Assembly: GCF_001792775.2 (NCBI RefSeq) | Contig: NZ_MLGE02000006.1 | Span: 62,001-126,000, forward strand | Reading direction: 5' to 3' | Origin: Staphylococcus pseudintermedius | GTDB taxonomy: Bacteria; Bacillota; Bacilli; Staphylococcales; Staphylococcaceae | DNA length: 64,000 bases | Shown: positions 9,003 to 18,412 of the stretch, piece after piece | How the letters are laid out: every line of letters begins with the position of its first letter | Numbering within the stretch: position 1 is the stretch's first letter | Translations under genes and position numbers: made by a program | The notes under the pieces: generated by a model | The model's input: only the letters and a program-made list of their open reading frames with translations | What the model was told of the DNA's origin: nothing | The model's database searches: none

Positions 9003-9227
9003 AAAATAACTTCTTTTGGGCTGCGATTTTCGACAGCTAGGGTATGCCGTTTCGTTAGAATTTTCAATTAAAAAGAGTCTCATTTAAAAATGATACTATA
9101 AATAAAAAAATTTTCGTATGTAAAAGATGTTAAAAAGAGTAAATTTAAATTCAGGTTGAGACGTTGAATATAACAGGAGAATTAAAAGAAAATGCCCAGA
9201 TTTTTATATAGCGTGTTCAAAATGAAT

Positions 9228-9253
9228 GTTTCTTTCAAGGGGATATCGGGAAT
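9228..9253 (+). promoter_or_regulatory. Sigma-B-like promoter
   Basis: GTTTCT (9228-9233), 14-base spacer, GGGAAT (9248-9253). This is close to the sigma-B pattern GTTTWW-N12-15-GGGWAW. It lies 34 bases before the start codon of a short-chain dehydrogenase of a general-stress type. Confidence 0.55.
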
Positions 9254-9286
9254 TTTAGAAGTAAACTATTGAAAAGGAGTTTTATA

Positions 9287-10168
9287 ATGACTCAAAATAA
9301 TCCAACAAACCGCTTTTACAATGAAGACTTTCCGAAACAATATCAACCTTATCCAGGCATACAAAATCAAATGACACCGGTACCTGATTGTGGTGAAGAA
9401 ACATATGAAGGTTCGAACAAATTAGTGGGCAAAAAAGCATTAGTGACAGGTGGCGACTCAGGTATTGGTAGAGCAGCGGCGATTGCTTATGCGAAAGAAG
9501 GCGCGGATGTTGCTATTGCTTATCACCCTGACGAACAAGCCGATGCGGATGAAGTGAAAGCCGTCATTGAGAAAGCAGGTCAAAAAGCTGTCTTGTTACC
9601 AGGTGACTTACGAGATGCAACATATGCGAAACAAATGGTTAAAGATGCACATGAACAACTCAATGGTTTAGATATTCTCGTATTAAATGCAGGTATGCAA
9701 CAATTCGAACATGAAATTGAAAACTTATCTGCTGAACAATTGACGGATACGTTTGAAGTGAATGTGTTCTCAACAGTTTATTCAATTCAACAAGCGTTAG
9801 AATACTTCGAAACAGGTGCGAGTATTATTTTAACGTCATCGATTCAAGGTGTGAAACCAAGCGCACATTTAGTGGATTATGCGATGACCAAATCATGTAA
9901 CATTTCATTAACTAAAAGTCTCGCAGCGCAACTAGGGCCTAAAGGCATTCGTGTCAATGCTGTGGCGCCTGGCCCAATTTGGACGGCGTTGCAAATTTCA
10001 GGAGGTCAACCGCAAGAAAGTATCCCTGAATTTGGTCAAAATCAACCGTTACAGCGTGCAGGTCAGCCAGTTGAACTCGCGGATGTTTATGTCCTGCTTG
10101 CTTCTGATAACGCAAGCTATATTACAGGGCAAGTTTATGGTATCACTGGTGGTGCACCGATTAATTAA
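9287..10168 (+). CDS. SDR family oxidoreductase (general-stress type)
   Basis: A 293-residue classical short-chain dehydrogenase with an N-terminal extension of about 40 residues typical of the YdaD/YhdF group. Motifs are TGGDSGIG (NAD(P) binding), NAGMQ, the catalytic Ser in ILTSSIQG and YAMTK (YxxxK), then VNAVAPGPIWT. It reduces or oxidises an unidentified carbonyl or alcohol in the cytoplasm. ATG 9287 follows aaaggag with good spacing; an upstream in-frame start at 9269 lies before the Shine-Dalgarno and is unlikely. The sigma-B-like promoter supports a stress role. Confidence 0.85.
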   Translation: MTQNNPTNRFYNEDFPKQYQPYPGIQNQMTPVPDCGEETYEGSNKLVGKKALVTGGDSGIGRAAAIAYAKEGADVAIAYHPDEQADADEVKAVIEKAGQKAVLLPGDLRDATYAKQMVKDAHEQLNGLDILVLNAGMQQFEHEIENLSAEQLTDTFEVNVFSTVYSIQQALEYFETGASIILTSSIQGVKPSAHLVDYAMTKSCNISLTKSLAAQLGPKGIRVNAVAPGPIWTALQISGGQPQESIPEFGQNQPLQRAGQPVELADVYVLLASDNASYITGQVYGITGGAPIN

Positions 10169-10328
10169 TAGAATGAGAGTGAGTATTAAAAGAGTTAGGA
10201 CGTTGAGTAAATGACGTCTTAGCTCTTTTTTAGGTTGATGAGTATCGCGATTTTTAAAGAAGACATATTAAATGTAATGCCTTCCTTTTTATAAGGAGGA
10301 AATCCGACATGTCTTTTTACGAAAATAG

Positions 10329-10375
10329 TTGATTCATACGTCAAAGTCCTTTATTATAAATCGTAATCATTCCTA
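10329..10375 (+). promoter_or_regulatory. Sigma-A promoter overlapped by a Zur-like operator
   Basis: TTGATT (10329-10334), 17-base spacer, TATTAT (10352-10357) gives a predicted start near 10364. Directly over it, 10361-10375 reads TCGTAATCATTCCTA. This matches the Zur-type palindrome TCGTAAT-N-ATTACGA at 12 of 14 positions, with a perfect left half. The position is right for repression. Confidence 0.5.
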
Positions 10376-10394
10376 TATAGAAAGAGTGAATCCT

Positions 10395-11552
10395 ATGACA
10401 TACGAATGGGTTATTATCGGTGGGGGTGTGCATGCGACAACGATCGCATTACAACTCCGACAACTTGGATTACCCGTGGAACAACTGAGAATGATTGATC
10501 CACATCCTCATTTATTAGATCAATTTGATAGACAAACAGCGCGTATCGGGATGCCTTATTTACGTTCGCCATTAGTGCATCATTGTCATCCTGAACCTTT
10601 TAATTTGAAAAAATTCGCGAAACAACAAGGCTATACGCAACCGATGATTGGTCCGTATCAACGCCCAAGATTAGATATGTTTTTCGACCATACACGTCAT
10701 TGGATACGTCATTACGGTTTAGAGACATGTCATATTTGTCAAAAGGCAGTACACCTATGCCGTTGCTGTGAAGATTGGGAAATTACGTTAGACAATCAGC
10801 AACAAATTCGAACACAACACGTCGTTTTAGCTATGGGTACACACCATACGCCGTTTATTCCACCTGCATTTCAAGATCAACCGCACGTGCAACATATTCA
10901 TAGTCTTGACCTCGATACCTCAATGCAAGGTTCTCATGTAGTCGGAAGTGGGATTTCGGCAGGGCATCTCGTTATTAAATTGCTCACAGAAAGTCCAGAT
11001 AAAACTGTTCATTTATGGATGAAGAAGCCTTTTGATGTCCATCACTTCGATGCGGATCCAGCGTGGTTAGGTCCGAAAAATATGAAGCCTTTTGAAGCGA
11101 TGCCGTTAGCCGAAAGAATACACGTTAACAAAAAAGAACGTCATAAAGGGTCTATGCCGAGAGATATGTATATGACATTGAAAAATTATGAAAAAGCGGG
11201 TCGTTTGATCGTGCATCATACGCCTATCGAACGACTAGAAGACCATTGTATCGTTTCCGGAGAGACGCGCGTGGCATACGATGGCATTTATTTAGCGACG
11301 GGCTTTGTTCTTGATGTGATGACACAGCCACTCATTCAAGATATTTTACGACTACCTGAAGCACAACTCGTCGCAGGTTATCCGAAAACTACAACACAGC
11401 TGGAGTGGGTGCCTCGTTTATACGTTTCAGGCATGTTAGCTGACTTGGCACTAGGTCCTTTTGCCCGTAATATTATGGGTGGTCGGCAAGCGGCGTTACG
11501 TATCGGTCAAGCGTATACCGAAAGTACAACAGCTTATCAGAACGCAGTCTAA
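10395..11552 (+). CDS. FAD/NAD(P)-binding monooxygenase-like flavoprotein
   Basis: A 385-residue protein with two dinucleotide-binding motifs, VIIGGGVHAT at the N-terminus and VVGSGISAG near residue 180, and a late LATGF-type motif (YLATGFVLD). This is the layout of SidA/CzcO-like flavin monooxygenases or related oxidoreductases. Unusual is a Cys/His cluster near residues 115-130 (CHICQKAVHLCRCC), which could bind metal. A Zur-like operator covers the promoter, so zinc-responsive expression is possible. The small membrane protein gene follows after about 70 bases. Substrate unknown. ATG 10395 has only a weak ribosome site (agagtg). Confidence 0.7.
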   Translation: MTYEWVIIGGGVHATTIALQLRQLGLPVEQLRMIDPHPHLLDQFDRQTARIGMPYLRSPLVHHCHPEPFNLKKFAKQQGYTQPMIGPYQRPRLDMFFDHTRHWIRHYGLETCHICQKAVHLCRCCEDWEITLDNQQQIRTQHVVLAMGTHHTPFIPPAFQDQPHVQHIHSLDLDTSMQGSHVVGSGISAGHLVIKLLTESPDKTVHLWMKKPFDVHHFDADPAWLGPKNMKPFEAMPLAERIHVNKKERHKGSMPRDMYMTLKNYEKAGRLIVHHTPIERLEDHCIVSGETRVAYDGIYLATGFVLDVMTQPLIQDILRLPEAQLVAGYPKTTTQLEWVPRLYVSGMLADLALGPFARNIMGGRQAALRIGQAYTESTTAYQNAV

Positions 11553-11623
11553 TCATGATTTTGTAATCGCACTATGAAATGATTCGCATATCCGATATAA
11601 TGCGAGTGATAGGAGCGATAACT

Positions 11624-12016
11624 ATGAAAAAAACTAAAGGCGAAAAACCTCCAAAATATCGAAAAATCAATCATCGTGTGATGCAGGTTATCTTTGCATT
11701 TGGTATGATCTTACTCATTTTATTTATTGGTATGGGCACTGTGATTCCAGAACTTAACCGTCACACGTATGAAGGTATCATCGTAGAAAAATATAGAGAA
11801 GATCATGGAATGACGACAGGCACAACACAGTTTATTGAACTGAGACAAGGCGATCGTACGATTAAGATTGAGAACAGTGATATTTTATTACATGGCAAAT
11901 GGGATAGTCTGGCGGTACAAAAAGACATTCGTGAAGGTGAGAAGGCGACCGTGCATACGATTGGATTTGACGTACCCAGTCTTCGCATCTATCCGAACTT
12001 GTATCAAATTGAGTAA
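11624..12016 (+). CDS. Small single-pass membrane protein, unknown
   Basis: A 130-residue protein with a basic cytoplasmic N-terminus (about 1-22), one membrane segment (about 25-47, VIFAFGMILLILFIGMGTV) and a beta-rich outer domain of about 80 residues. I do not recognise the family. ATG 11624 follows aggagcg. A TATAAT lies at 11596-11601 with only a poor -35, so it could be read from its own promoter or from the flavoprotein promoter upstream. Confidence 0.65.
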   Translation: MKKTKGEKPPKYRKINHRVMQVIFAFGMILLILFIGMGTVIPELNRHTYEGIIVEKYREDHGMTTGTTQFIELRQGDRTIKIENSDILLHGKWDSLAVQKDIREGEKATVHTIGFDVPSLRIYPNLYQIE

Positions 12017-12040
12017 TAACCATTTTTTAAATGAGACACA

Positions 12041-12088
12041 AAAAAGTAGAGACTAGGACATGATGTTTTCCCAGTCTCTGCTTCTATT
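12041..12088. terminator. Hairpin terminator
   Basis: An imperfect stem (aaaagtagagact.gga / tcccagtctctgcttct) closely resembles the hairpin at 7144-7183. It lies downstream of the small membrane protein gene. Confidence 0.65.
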
Positions 12089-12146
12089 TATGGATTGATA
12101 TCCATTAATGGTGATTAAACCGTTGAAAAATAAGGGTGTATGTAAA

Positions 12147-12671
12147 AAACGATGCGATCGTTTTCTTGATTTCATCAACTTGCAAGCAGTTGTGCAGTAT
12201 TTGAAATATGATTGCCCAGAAGGCTGAGACGCCTGAGGGATAAGTTAAAGGCTAAACAACGTCATTTAACTTTAAAAGTGGCTACCGTTTAACGTAGTGG
12301 CTGTCTGACTTCTCAATGCGCATGATTTTGAGAAGTCGAGTCAGCCTTGCGGGGGTAGTACGACGAAAGCTTTGTTACACATGAGATTTCTGTACTGCTC
12401 CCAAAATCCGCAATGAATGGGTGCGCTGGGAATCAATAAACGGTGTTCCAAAAGCAGGATTTTCGACAGAACCCCTGCCATTTCGGCAAAATTTGGAAAG
12501 CGATTTTGCTCATCGCTCGGTTCTGCTCAAATTCTAAGCGCTTTTGTCACAACCTCCCTTCATCCCCTAGGAAAGGGAAGGCTTGATGGCAATCAAAAAC
12601 CGAAAATCGTAGGGAGGGCAAGTTTAACAAAATATTGCATCAATCGCATCAAAAGTTTTTATGTCCCGCCC
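12147..12671 (+). repeat. Intergenic modular repeat, copy A (long form, about 525 bp)
   Basis: Both ends resemble the ends of copies at 18046 and 39215. The left end runs from an A-run through gatgcgatcg to acttgc. The right end is gcaagtttaacaaaatattg through caatcgcatc to atgtccc, an imperfect inverted repeat of about 45 bp. The middle holds gagacgcctgaggga (12226-12240). It also holds a hairpin with arms acttctcaa/ttgagaagt (12309-12336), and the agtcagccttgcggggg / gcagtac module shared with copies at 34440, 39636 and 45036. No gene is supported; the ORF inside it is fortuitous. Confidence 0.75.
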
Positions 12672-12772
12672 CCTACCTTTTTATGGACTTTTATTCATTA
12701 TGATGATAACATCGGCGAAAAATGAGGGGGGATGGGATAAAAATTTTGTGTCTTAACCTCATGTTTTTAAAT

Positions 12773-13903
12773 TTATTCTGAACCTTCATAAAGCAACTGT
12801 GCAATTCTTAATAACACAATCCCATCAATTGTATTCGGATCCCAACCTGTAATTTCATGGATTTTTTTAATACGATAATTCAATGTATTCCGATGAATAA
12901 ACAAATCATTCGCAGTTTTGACTAACTTCCCGTGGTTTCTAAAATAGGCTTCAATCGTTTCTCCTAAGTACTTATCTTCCCCTAAATGCAGTAGTCTCTT
13001 ATAATTTGCGACCAATGTCGTTTCATTTTCTGGTGTGAATTTTTTAATATTATTACAAATCGTTGCAAGTTCATGTGATTTATAAGTATGAAGCCCTTCT
13101 TGAATTTTTAAATCGTGCAATAGGGACTGCAACGAACGCGCTTCATGATAGGACTGAACTAAACCTTTGATACCCGTTGTAAATGAACCCAGTGTAATTA
13201 ATGTACGGTCAAATACTTCATTTTGTACATTTTTATCGAAACCATCAATTAATTCTTCATGAGATTTACCGCGATTAGGGTTAGATTTGACGATATAAAC
13301 GTATTCTTGTGGCGAAATTTCGACAATCTCATCCCCTGGTAATCTCAATGATTCTAATGCATCACGTAAAGCTGACGTTTTGGATTTACTCGAACTTTGC
13401 ATAGAAATAAGCGCAACGGCAAATTCATCATTTAAACCTAAGCGATCGATCAAACTTTTGCGTTGGTAATTTTGAAAGTAAACGTCAGGATTGAATAAAA
13501 TATGTGCTAACATTTGCGTGCGTGACAATGTTTCTTGAAAACGAGAGTAGTGTTCTAACTCTTCTTCAACGATAAATTCGGCATGAAGTTTTAATAAATG
13601 TGAATAAGCACGTATTTCATCAGGATTGCCACTGACAAGTAGGGCACCGTAAACTCTTCCGTGTAGTTCGATAGGAAGAATAACACCAGGATGTTGCGCG
13701 TTCCAAAAAGACATATCTTCTAATTCAATATCGATGGGCAGGTTACGTTCAATCGAGTGGCGCGCAGCTTGATGTACTTCACCTACACGATCAGGGTTAG
13801 ATGTTGCGATAATTTGACCACCCCGATTCGTAATCAGTACTTCAGCTTTAATGATAGATGACGCTTTTTTTACGACTTTTTGAGCCCAATGTTGTTTTAT
13901 CAT
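12773..13903 (-). CDS. cdaR: CdaR-type sugar-diacid/glycerate regulator
   Basis: A 376-residue transcription factor. The N-terminal about 135 residues form the sugar-diacid recognition domain (ANRGG-like LITNRGGQIIATSNPDRVGE; GVILPIELHGRVYGALLVSG). The middle is a GGDEF-like/CdaR domain. The C-terminal 60 residues are a PucR-type helix-turn-helix with the diagnostic FIHRNTLNYRIKKIHEITG. Family members activate glucarate, galactarate and glycerate use genes. In this window a sugar-acid type MFS gene (43762) and glycerate kinase (46180) are candidate targets, although more than 30 kb away. ATG 13903 is preceded by a gagct/aggag-like site. Confidence 0.8.
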   Translation of the reverse strand: MIKQHWAQKVVKKASSIIKAEVLITNRGGQIIATSNPDRVGEVHQAARHSIERNLPIDIELEDMSFWNAQHPGVILPIELHGRVYGALLVSGNPDEIRAYSHLLKLHAEFIVEEELEHYSRFQETLSRTQMLAHILFNPDVYFQNYQRKSLIDRLGLNDEFAVALISMQSSSKSKTSALRDALESLRLPGDEIVEISPQEYVYIVKSNPNRGKSHEELIDGFDKNVQNEVFDRTLITLGSFTTGIKGLVQSYHEARSLQSLLHDLKIQEGLHTYKSHELATICNNIKKFTPENETTLVANYKRLLHLGEDKYLGETIEAYFRNHGKLVKTANDLFIHRNTLNYRIKKIHEITGWDPNTIDGIVLLRIAQLLYEGSE

Positions 13904-14680
13904 TTACTCCAGCTCCTATTTTTTATATGTATTCTAAATAAAGGTAAAGCAGTTCCCTTTTGTTGAATAGTAGAATGGACATCAGAAGTTGAGTCGGCCT
14001 GTTGGATTTGTCACACGAACCCTTTTGATTGCATCGTCTCATGACTGGCAAAATACCAACACTTCCTAGATTGTAGTGAAAGGGCTGTTGTCATACATGT
14101 TGAGAAAGGGCAATCTTCATATCATAGCGTGTTTCCAAAACGAACAACAGAAAAAATAGAATATAATTTTTTTGTTCTGTTACGCTTGATTTTTCACTGA
14201 ATGATATTAAATGTGTATATCATATCATAGAATGAATGGATTGTAATAGGTTTACCGAAACCTTTTCTTTAAGTTTTTTTGAACTTTGTTAACTTTGATT
14301 TACAATGTAAAGGTGCAATTCAATCACTCTTGTTTAAGTGTTAACTGTACTTTTATAATAAAACACTTTTTACTTTTTATGCAAATTTATATCTAATTAC
14401 CTTAGAAGTTATATATTATTAATTTAACAATATAGTTATGATGGCTAGTAAAAAGTTGTGATATTTTATATTATAACAATAACAATTAAATTTTAAAGTA
14501 GGATAAGAAAATTTTTCTTCTTTAAACTGATTTGTTAAAAAGTGTGTGATTTTTAGTGTTAAAAAAAGATGCATATGTTTAAGAATGGCGTGAAATCAAC
14601 GTTTGTTGTTTGATGGAGAAAATGAAAAAGAAGGGAGGCCCGTCGTGCGAATGCACAGTATGTCTCCCTATAGAGTAATT
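13904..14680. other. 777-bp AT-rich intergenic region
   Basis: No coding sequence is supported on either strand. The region is very AT-rich (especially 14220-14580). It separates two leftward genes and therefore holds the cdaR promoter and the end of the YeiH gene transcript. A weak hairpin followed by a T-rich run on the minus strand (ggggag-type stem with gtgc/gcac, 14633-14667) may terminate the YeiH gene. Confidence 0.5.
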
Positions 14681-15670
14681 TTATAACATGCCGATCATTG
14701 CTAAAATGATCAAACTTGTCACAATTAAAGCAGCCCAAGTCATCATTCCTAACAAGATAGGGCGAATACCTGCTTGCTTAAATTGGCTAAATTTGACTGA
14801 TAACCCAACCCCCGCAAGTGCAATTGTAATGAAAAACAGTGCCGCTTGTTTGAAAATCGCAATGATACCATCAGAAAAATTAAAAATGGTACTAACCAGT
14901 GATGCAACAATAAACCAAATAATAAAGTTCGGAATCATCGCCCATATATTTTGACGTTGGCCACTGTCATTTGTTGTTTGTTGACGTTTAGCCACCCAAA
15001 ACGCCAGACCAATCGTGATAGGAATAATAAAAAGTGTACGTGTTAATTTAACAATGGTCGCGACTTCAAGTGCCTTTGAACCATATAACGCACTTGCTGC
15101 TACGACACTAGATGTATCGTTAATTGCTGTCCCACTGAAAAAACCAAATGCTTCTTGACTCATATGAAAAAAGTGGCCTATCGGAGGGAAAATAATGACC
15201 GCAATTAAGTTAAATAAAAACACTGTAGAAAGGCTAAAAGCGATAATATTGTCTTTAGCTTTAATGACTGGGCTTGTTGCGGCAATAGCAGAGCCCCCAC
15301 AAATAGAGGTACCGACGCCGATTAAAATTCCTGTATCTAAATCAATATGAAATAACTTGACTAACAATGTGACCACAACAAAGGCAACGAGTAGCGTCAC
15401 AATGAGTATCGGTAATGACTTGAGGCCTACTGTTCCGATTGATTGAAAACTCAATGTAAAACCGAGCAAAATGATGCTGTAATGCAATACTTTTTTACTG
15501 CTATATTGAATACCGGGTTTGAATGATTCAGGTAGTTTTAACGTATTATTCAAAACCATACCGATGACCATTGCAAAAATCGCACTACCTACAATTGGAA
15601 AAAAGTGACCAAAGAGGGTAGCGATAATTGCAATAGTGAGCGTTAGGCATAATCCTTTTACTTTTGACAT
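14681..15670 (-). CDS. YeiH/UPF0324 family putative sulfate exporter
   Basis: A 329-residue integral membrane protein with about 10 hydrophobic segments. It carries the family signatures GVGTSICGGSAIAA and SGTAINDTSSVVAA, arranged as two repeats with re-entrant loops. Members of the UPF0324/YeiH family are annotated as sulfate or anion exporters, though the transported substrate is poorly established. ATG 15670 is chosen because aaagga lies 9 nt upstream; an upstream in-frame ATG (15706) precedes that site. It is divergent from the keto-acid decarboxylase gene. Confidence 0.8.
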   Translation of the reverse strand: MSKVKGLCLTLTIAIIATLFGHFFPIVGSAIFAMVIGMVLNNTLKLPESFKPGIQYSSKKVLHYSIILLGFTLSFQSIGTVGLKSLPILIVTLLVAFVVVTLLVKLFHIDLDTGILIGVGTSICGGSAIAATSPVIKAKDNIIAFSLSTVFLFNLIAVIIFPPIGHFFHMSQEAFGFFSGTAINDTSSVVAASALYGSKALEVATIVKLTRTLFIIPITIGLAFWVAKRQQTTNDSGQRQNIWAMIPNFIIWFIVASLVSTIFNFSDGIIAIFKQAALFFITIALAGVGLSVKFSQFKQAGIRPILLGMMTWAALIVTSLIILAMIGML

Positions 15671-15837
15671 AGTCATCGATCCTTTCGTGAAATGACATCG
15701 CAACATGTGAACATGACGTATATTTTTGCGCTAAGTTTAACAAAGTGGCAATCGTACAAGCCATCCTCGTTTGTTCTCAAGTATAGGCGTATCAGAATCG
15801 TTTTTCAATAGTCATTGACAGTTATAGGTCAATAATG

Positions 15838-15866
15838 TTGACTTTATTATCGCGGGCGTATAAAAT
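15838..15866 (+). promoter_or_regulatory. Sigma-A promoter of the decarboxylase gene
   Basis: TTGACT (15838-15843), 17-base spacer, TAAAAT (15861-15866), about 35 bases before the start codon. Confidence 0.65.
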
Positions 15867-15900
15867 GTAAATTGTAATCAATAAAGAGAAAAAGGACGGG

Positions 15901-17550
15901 ATGATGATGAAAAAACGTATTGGACAATTTTTGATAGATGAAATCGCAAAACAAGGCGTTGATAAAATTTTTGGTGTTCCTGGTGATTTCAATTTAACTT
16001 TTTTAGATGATATTGAAGCACATGAGACATTAGAATGGGTTGGTAATACGAATGAATTGAATGCAAGTTATGCTGCAGACGGTTATGCACGTTTGAACGG
16101 ACTTGCAGCTATGGTAACAACTTTTGGTGTCGGTGAATTAAGTGCAGTCAACGGCATTGCGGGTTCATACGCAGAAAATGTACCCGTGATACAAATTACA
16201 GGCGCACCGACGACAGTAGTTGAACAAGCCGGCAAATATGTGCACCATTCTTTAGGTAACGGCAAATTTGATGACTATCAAAAAATGTATGCACAAATTA
16301 CTGAAACACAAACAGTATTAACTGTAGACAATGCATTAACAGAAATCCCGCGTATCATTAAAGTAGCAACAGAAGAAAAACGTCCGGTACATGTCCACTT
16401 ACCAATTGACATCGCAGCAAAAGAAATCGAAGTACCAGATGACGTCGCATATCCTGCAACTCAAAAAGCAGAAAACGTTTCAACTGTAGTAGAAAAATTA
16501 ACAGAACGATTAAAAGCCGCACAACAAGTGACGTTAATTGTCGGACATCAAATCAATAGTTACGGTTTGCAAAAAGATGTTCAAGCAATTGCAGAAAAAT
16601 TAAACTTACCTGTAGCACAATTGTCACTCGGTAAAGGCTCATTTAATGAAGAAAGTGCGCAATATATGGGGGTATACGACGGTTATATCGCAGAAGACAA
16701 TATCCGTGATTATGTCGATGGTAGCGATTTGGTCATTACTTTAGGCGCTAAATTGACAGACTCAGCAACAGCAGGATTCTCACAAAAATTCTCAAATGAT
16801 ACGATTGTAACTTTGAATCATCGCGACGTTAAAGTAGGCGACTATACAACAACTGAACCGTCATTACCTGAAATTGTAGAAGCGTTCAAAAATATTGATT
16901 TCAAATATGGAGGCGACTTTCCACAATATCAATGGCCAGATGTATCCGCAGCAGTATATAACGATGAACCATTAACACAAGAAAACTATTTCAACTTAAT
17001 GCAAAACTTTTTACGTAAAGGTGACGTTATATTAGGCGAGCAAGGAACATCATTCTTTGGTGCATACCGCTTAGCACTTCAAGAAGGCACGACATTTATC
17101 GGCCAACCTTTATGGGGCTCAATTGGTTATACGCTCCCATCAACATTAGGTACATTACTTGCAGCACCAGAACGTCGTCATGTATTACTCATTGGTGACG
17201 GCTCATTACAATTAACGGCACAAGAAATGTCTACAATGGTACGTCAAAACTTAAATCCAGTCATCTTTATTATTAACAATGACGGTTATACAGTTGAGAA
17301 AAAGATTCATGGTGAAAATGCCAAATACAATGACATTCAAATGTGGGACTATAAATTATTACCAGCATTATTTGGCAACAAAGACATCCCAACATATGAC
17401 GTCAAAACATCCAATGACTTAAAAGTAGCAATGGATCAAATCGATCAAAACCCTGATACGATGCATGTTGTTGAAGTTCACATGGATGTATTAGATGCAC
17501 CAGCGAACCTAAACGAAATTTCTAAAGCCTTCGCTGCACAAAACAAATAA
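15901..17550 (+). CDS. ipdC: Thiamine-diphosphate 2-keto-acid (indolepyruvate-type) decarboxylase
   Basis: A 549-residue ThDP enzyme of the pyruvate/indolepyruvate/branched-chain keto-acid decarboxylase family. Order: Pyr domain with catalytic Glu in NELNASY (about 50) and the His-His pair in KYVHHSLGNG (about 113), then a central domain. The PP domain follows, with GDGSLQLT about 435 through NNDGYTVE for Mg-ThDP. It turns 2-keto acids to aldehydes plus CO2. Staphylococcal homologues are often labelled indole-3-pyruvate decarboxylase. Substrate choice among pyruvate, phenylpyruvate, branched keto acids and indolepyruvate cannot be read. It directly precedes the trp leader region and has its own promoter. 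aagga precedes three consecutive ATG codons at 15901-15909. Confidence 0.85.
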   Translation: MMMKKRIGQFLIDEIAKQGVDKIFGVPGDFNLTFLDDIEAHETLEWVGNTNELNASYAADGYARLNGLAAMVTTFGVGELSAVNGIAGSYAENVPVIQITGAPTTVVEQAGKYVHHSLGNGKFDDYQKMYAQITETQTVLTVDNALTEIPRIIKVATEEKRPVHVHLPIDIAAKEIEVPDDVAYPATQKAENVSTVVEKLTERLKAAQQVTLIVGHQINSYGLQKDVQAIAEKLNLPVAQLSLGKGSFNEESAQYMGVYDGYIAEDNIRDYVDGSDLVITLGAKLTDSATAGFSQKFSNDTIVTLNHRDVKVGDYTTTEPSLPEIVEAFKNIDFKYGGDFPQYQWPDVSAAVYNDEPLTQENYFNLMQNFLRKGDVILGEQGTSFFGAYRLALQEGTTFIGQPLWGSIGYTLPSTLGTLLAAPERRHVLLIGDGSLQLTAQEMSTMVRQNLNPVIFIINNDGYTVEKKIHGENAKYNDIQMWDYKLLPALFGNKDIPTYDVKTSNDLKVAMDQIDQNPDTMHVVEVHMDVLDAPANLNEISKAFAAQNK

Positions 17551-17577
17551 TCTGTTGTAGAGGGCAAAATTTTATGG

Positions 17578-17606
17578 TTGACATGAAATTGAAATGCATG
17601 TATAGT
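17578..17606 (+). promoter_or_regulatory. Near-consensus sigma-A promoter driving the first T-box
   Basis: Perfect TTGACA (17578-17583), 17-base spacer, TATAGT (17601-17606); predicted start near 17613. It is the best promoter sequence upstream of the trp operon. Confidence 0.8.
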
Positions 17607-17612
17607 GTTGGA

Positions 17613-17840
17613 TAACTTCATAAAACGTATGGTTGATAAGTAGTTTTTACGAATGTAGCACGCAGAAAGCTAACGGTTGATGCAAGTTAGCACAAACGTA
17701 GAGATGAATTGGGCAATCGCAATATACGACCAATTGAATTGTAATCAAAAGAGCGAACATGGTATAGAAATTCATGTTAACTAAGGTGGCACCACGGTAA
17801 CGCGTCCTTACAGAAGAGACGTCTACTGTGGTGTTTTTTA
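17613..17840 (+). ncRNA. T-box riboswitch 1, Trp specifier, no ORF directly after it
   Basis: The leader has an AAGTAG element (17638-17643) in the 5' side of stem I and GAAT-TGG at 17706-17712, reading a UGG (Trp) specifier. A conserved T-box sequence follows at 17779-17796 (aactaaggtggcaccacg). It then has a terminator with arms caccac...gtggtg and a T-run (17788-17839). It closely resembles T-box 2 in the specifier and gcgaaca/tgttaac regions. About 570 bases follow without an ORF before T-box 2. Confidence 0.85.
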
Positions 17841-17949
17841 GTTTTTGTCGGCTATCTAAAAGTATCTCAAAGCCATTAATGACGTCCGTTTCGTTGAGGT
17901 GAGGCGCCTCGTAAAGTGAGTCAAAGTGAAGCAATAACTTAGATTGTGT

Positions 17950-18338
17950 GGAGGTGGGTTTGGGACATAGAAAATTTCAAGCCTCAATCCATTCATAGGT
18001 TGATGGTTCATTAATGACTTTAGAACAGTCGGAAAGTGATGGAGAATGGGATAGAAAAAATTGATGCTATTGGCTTTCTTGATTTCATAAACTTGCCCTC
18101 AGTTTCGCTGTATTTCATATAAGATTGTCCAGAGGGCTGAGACTCCTGAGGGATCAGCTGGTCCGGAAAATCCAATTCGGCATCCATCTAGTGTACACTT
18201 CAATCAAGCCGAATTTAGTTGAAGGGCCAGCCCCTAGGAAAGCGAAGCCACTATGGCAATCAAAAGCAAAATTCGTAGGGAGAGGGCAAGTTCAACAAAA
18301 ATACTTCATCAATAGCATGAAAAATTTTAATGTCCCAT
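17950..18338 (+). repeat. Intergenic modular repeat, copy B, between the two T-boxes
   Basis: The core 18046-18338 has imperfect terminal inverted repeats of about 50 bp. The left end is gggatag, then attgatgctattgg to acttgccctc; the right end is gagggcaagtt to catcaatagcat, then gtccc. It is nearly identical, in reverse orientation, to 39215-39494. The resemblance continues leftward over 17950-18045 (catagaaaatttcaagcctc, ttcattaatgactttag) to match 39495-39585 reversed. It also contains gagactcctgaggga (18139-18153) and cctaggaaagcgaagcc. Confidence 0.85.
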
Positions 18339-18412
18339 CTCCAAAAATTAAAGAAATGCCTTATAAACGGAACAAAGTGAGTCGTGTTCCTTTCAACCGA
18401 AACAAACAATTG

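Noticed and set aside
12417..12725. 102-codon frame on the plus strand
   Set aside because: It lies inside repeat copy A, has no ribosome site and no recognisable protein features; a similar fortuitous frame arises in copy C.
17647..17934. 95-codon frame on the minus strand
   Set aside because: It is antisense to the first T-box riboswitch, whose RNA motifs explain the sequence.
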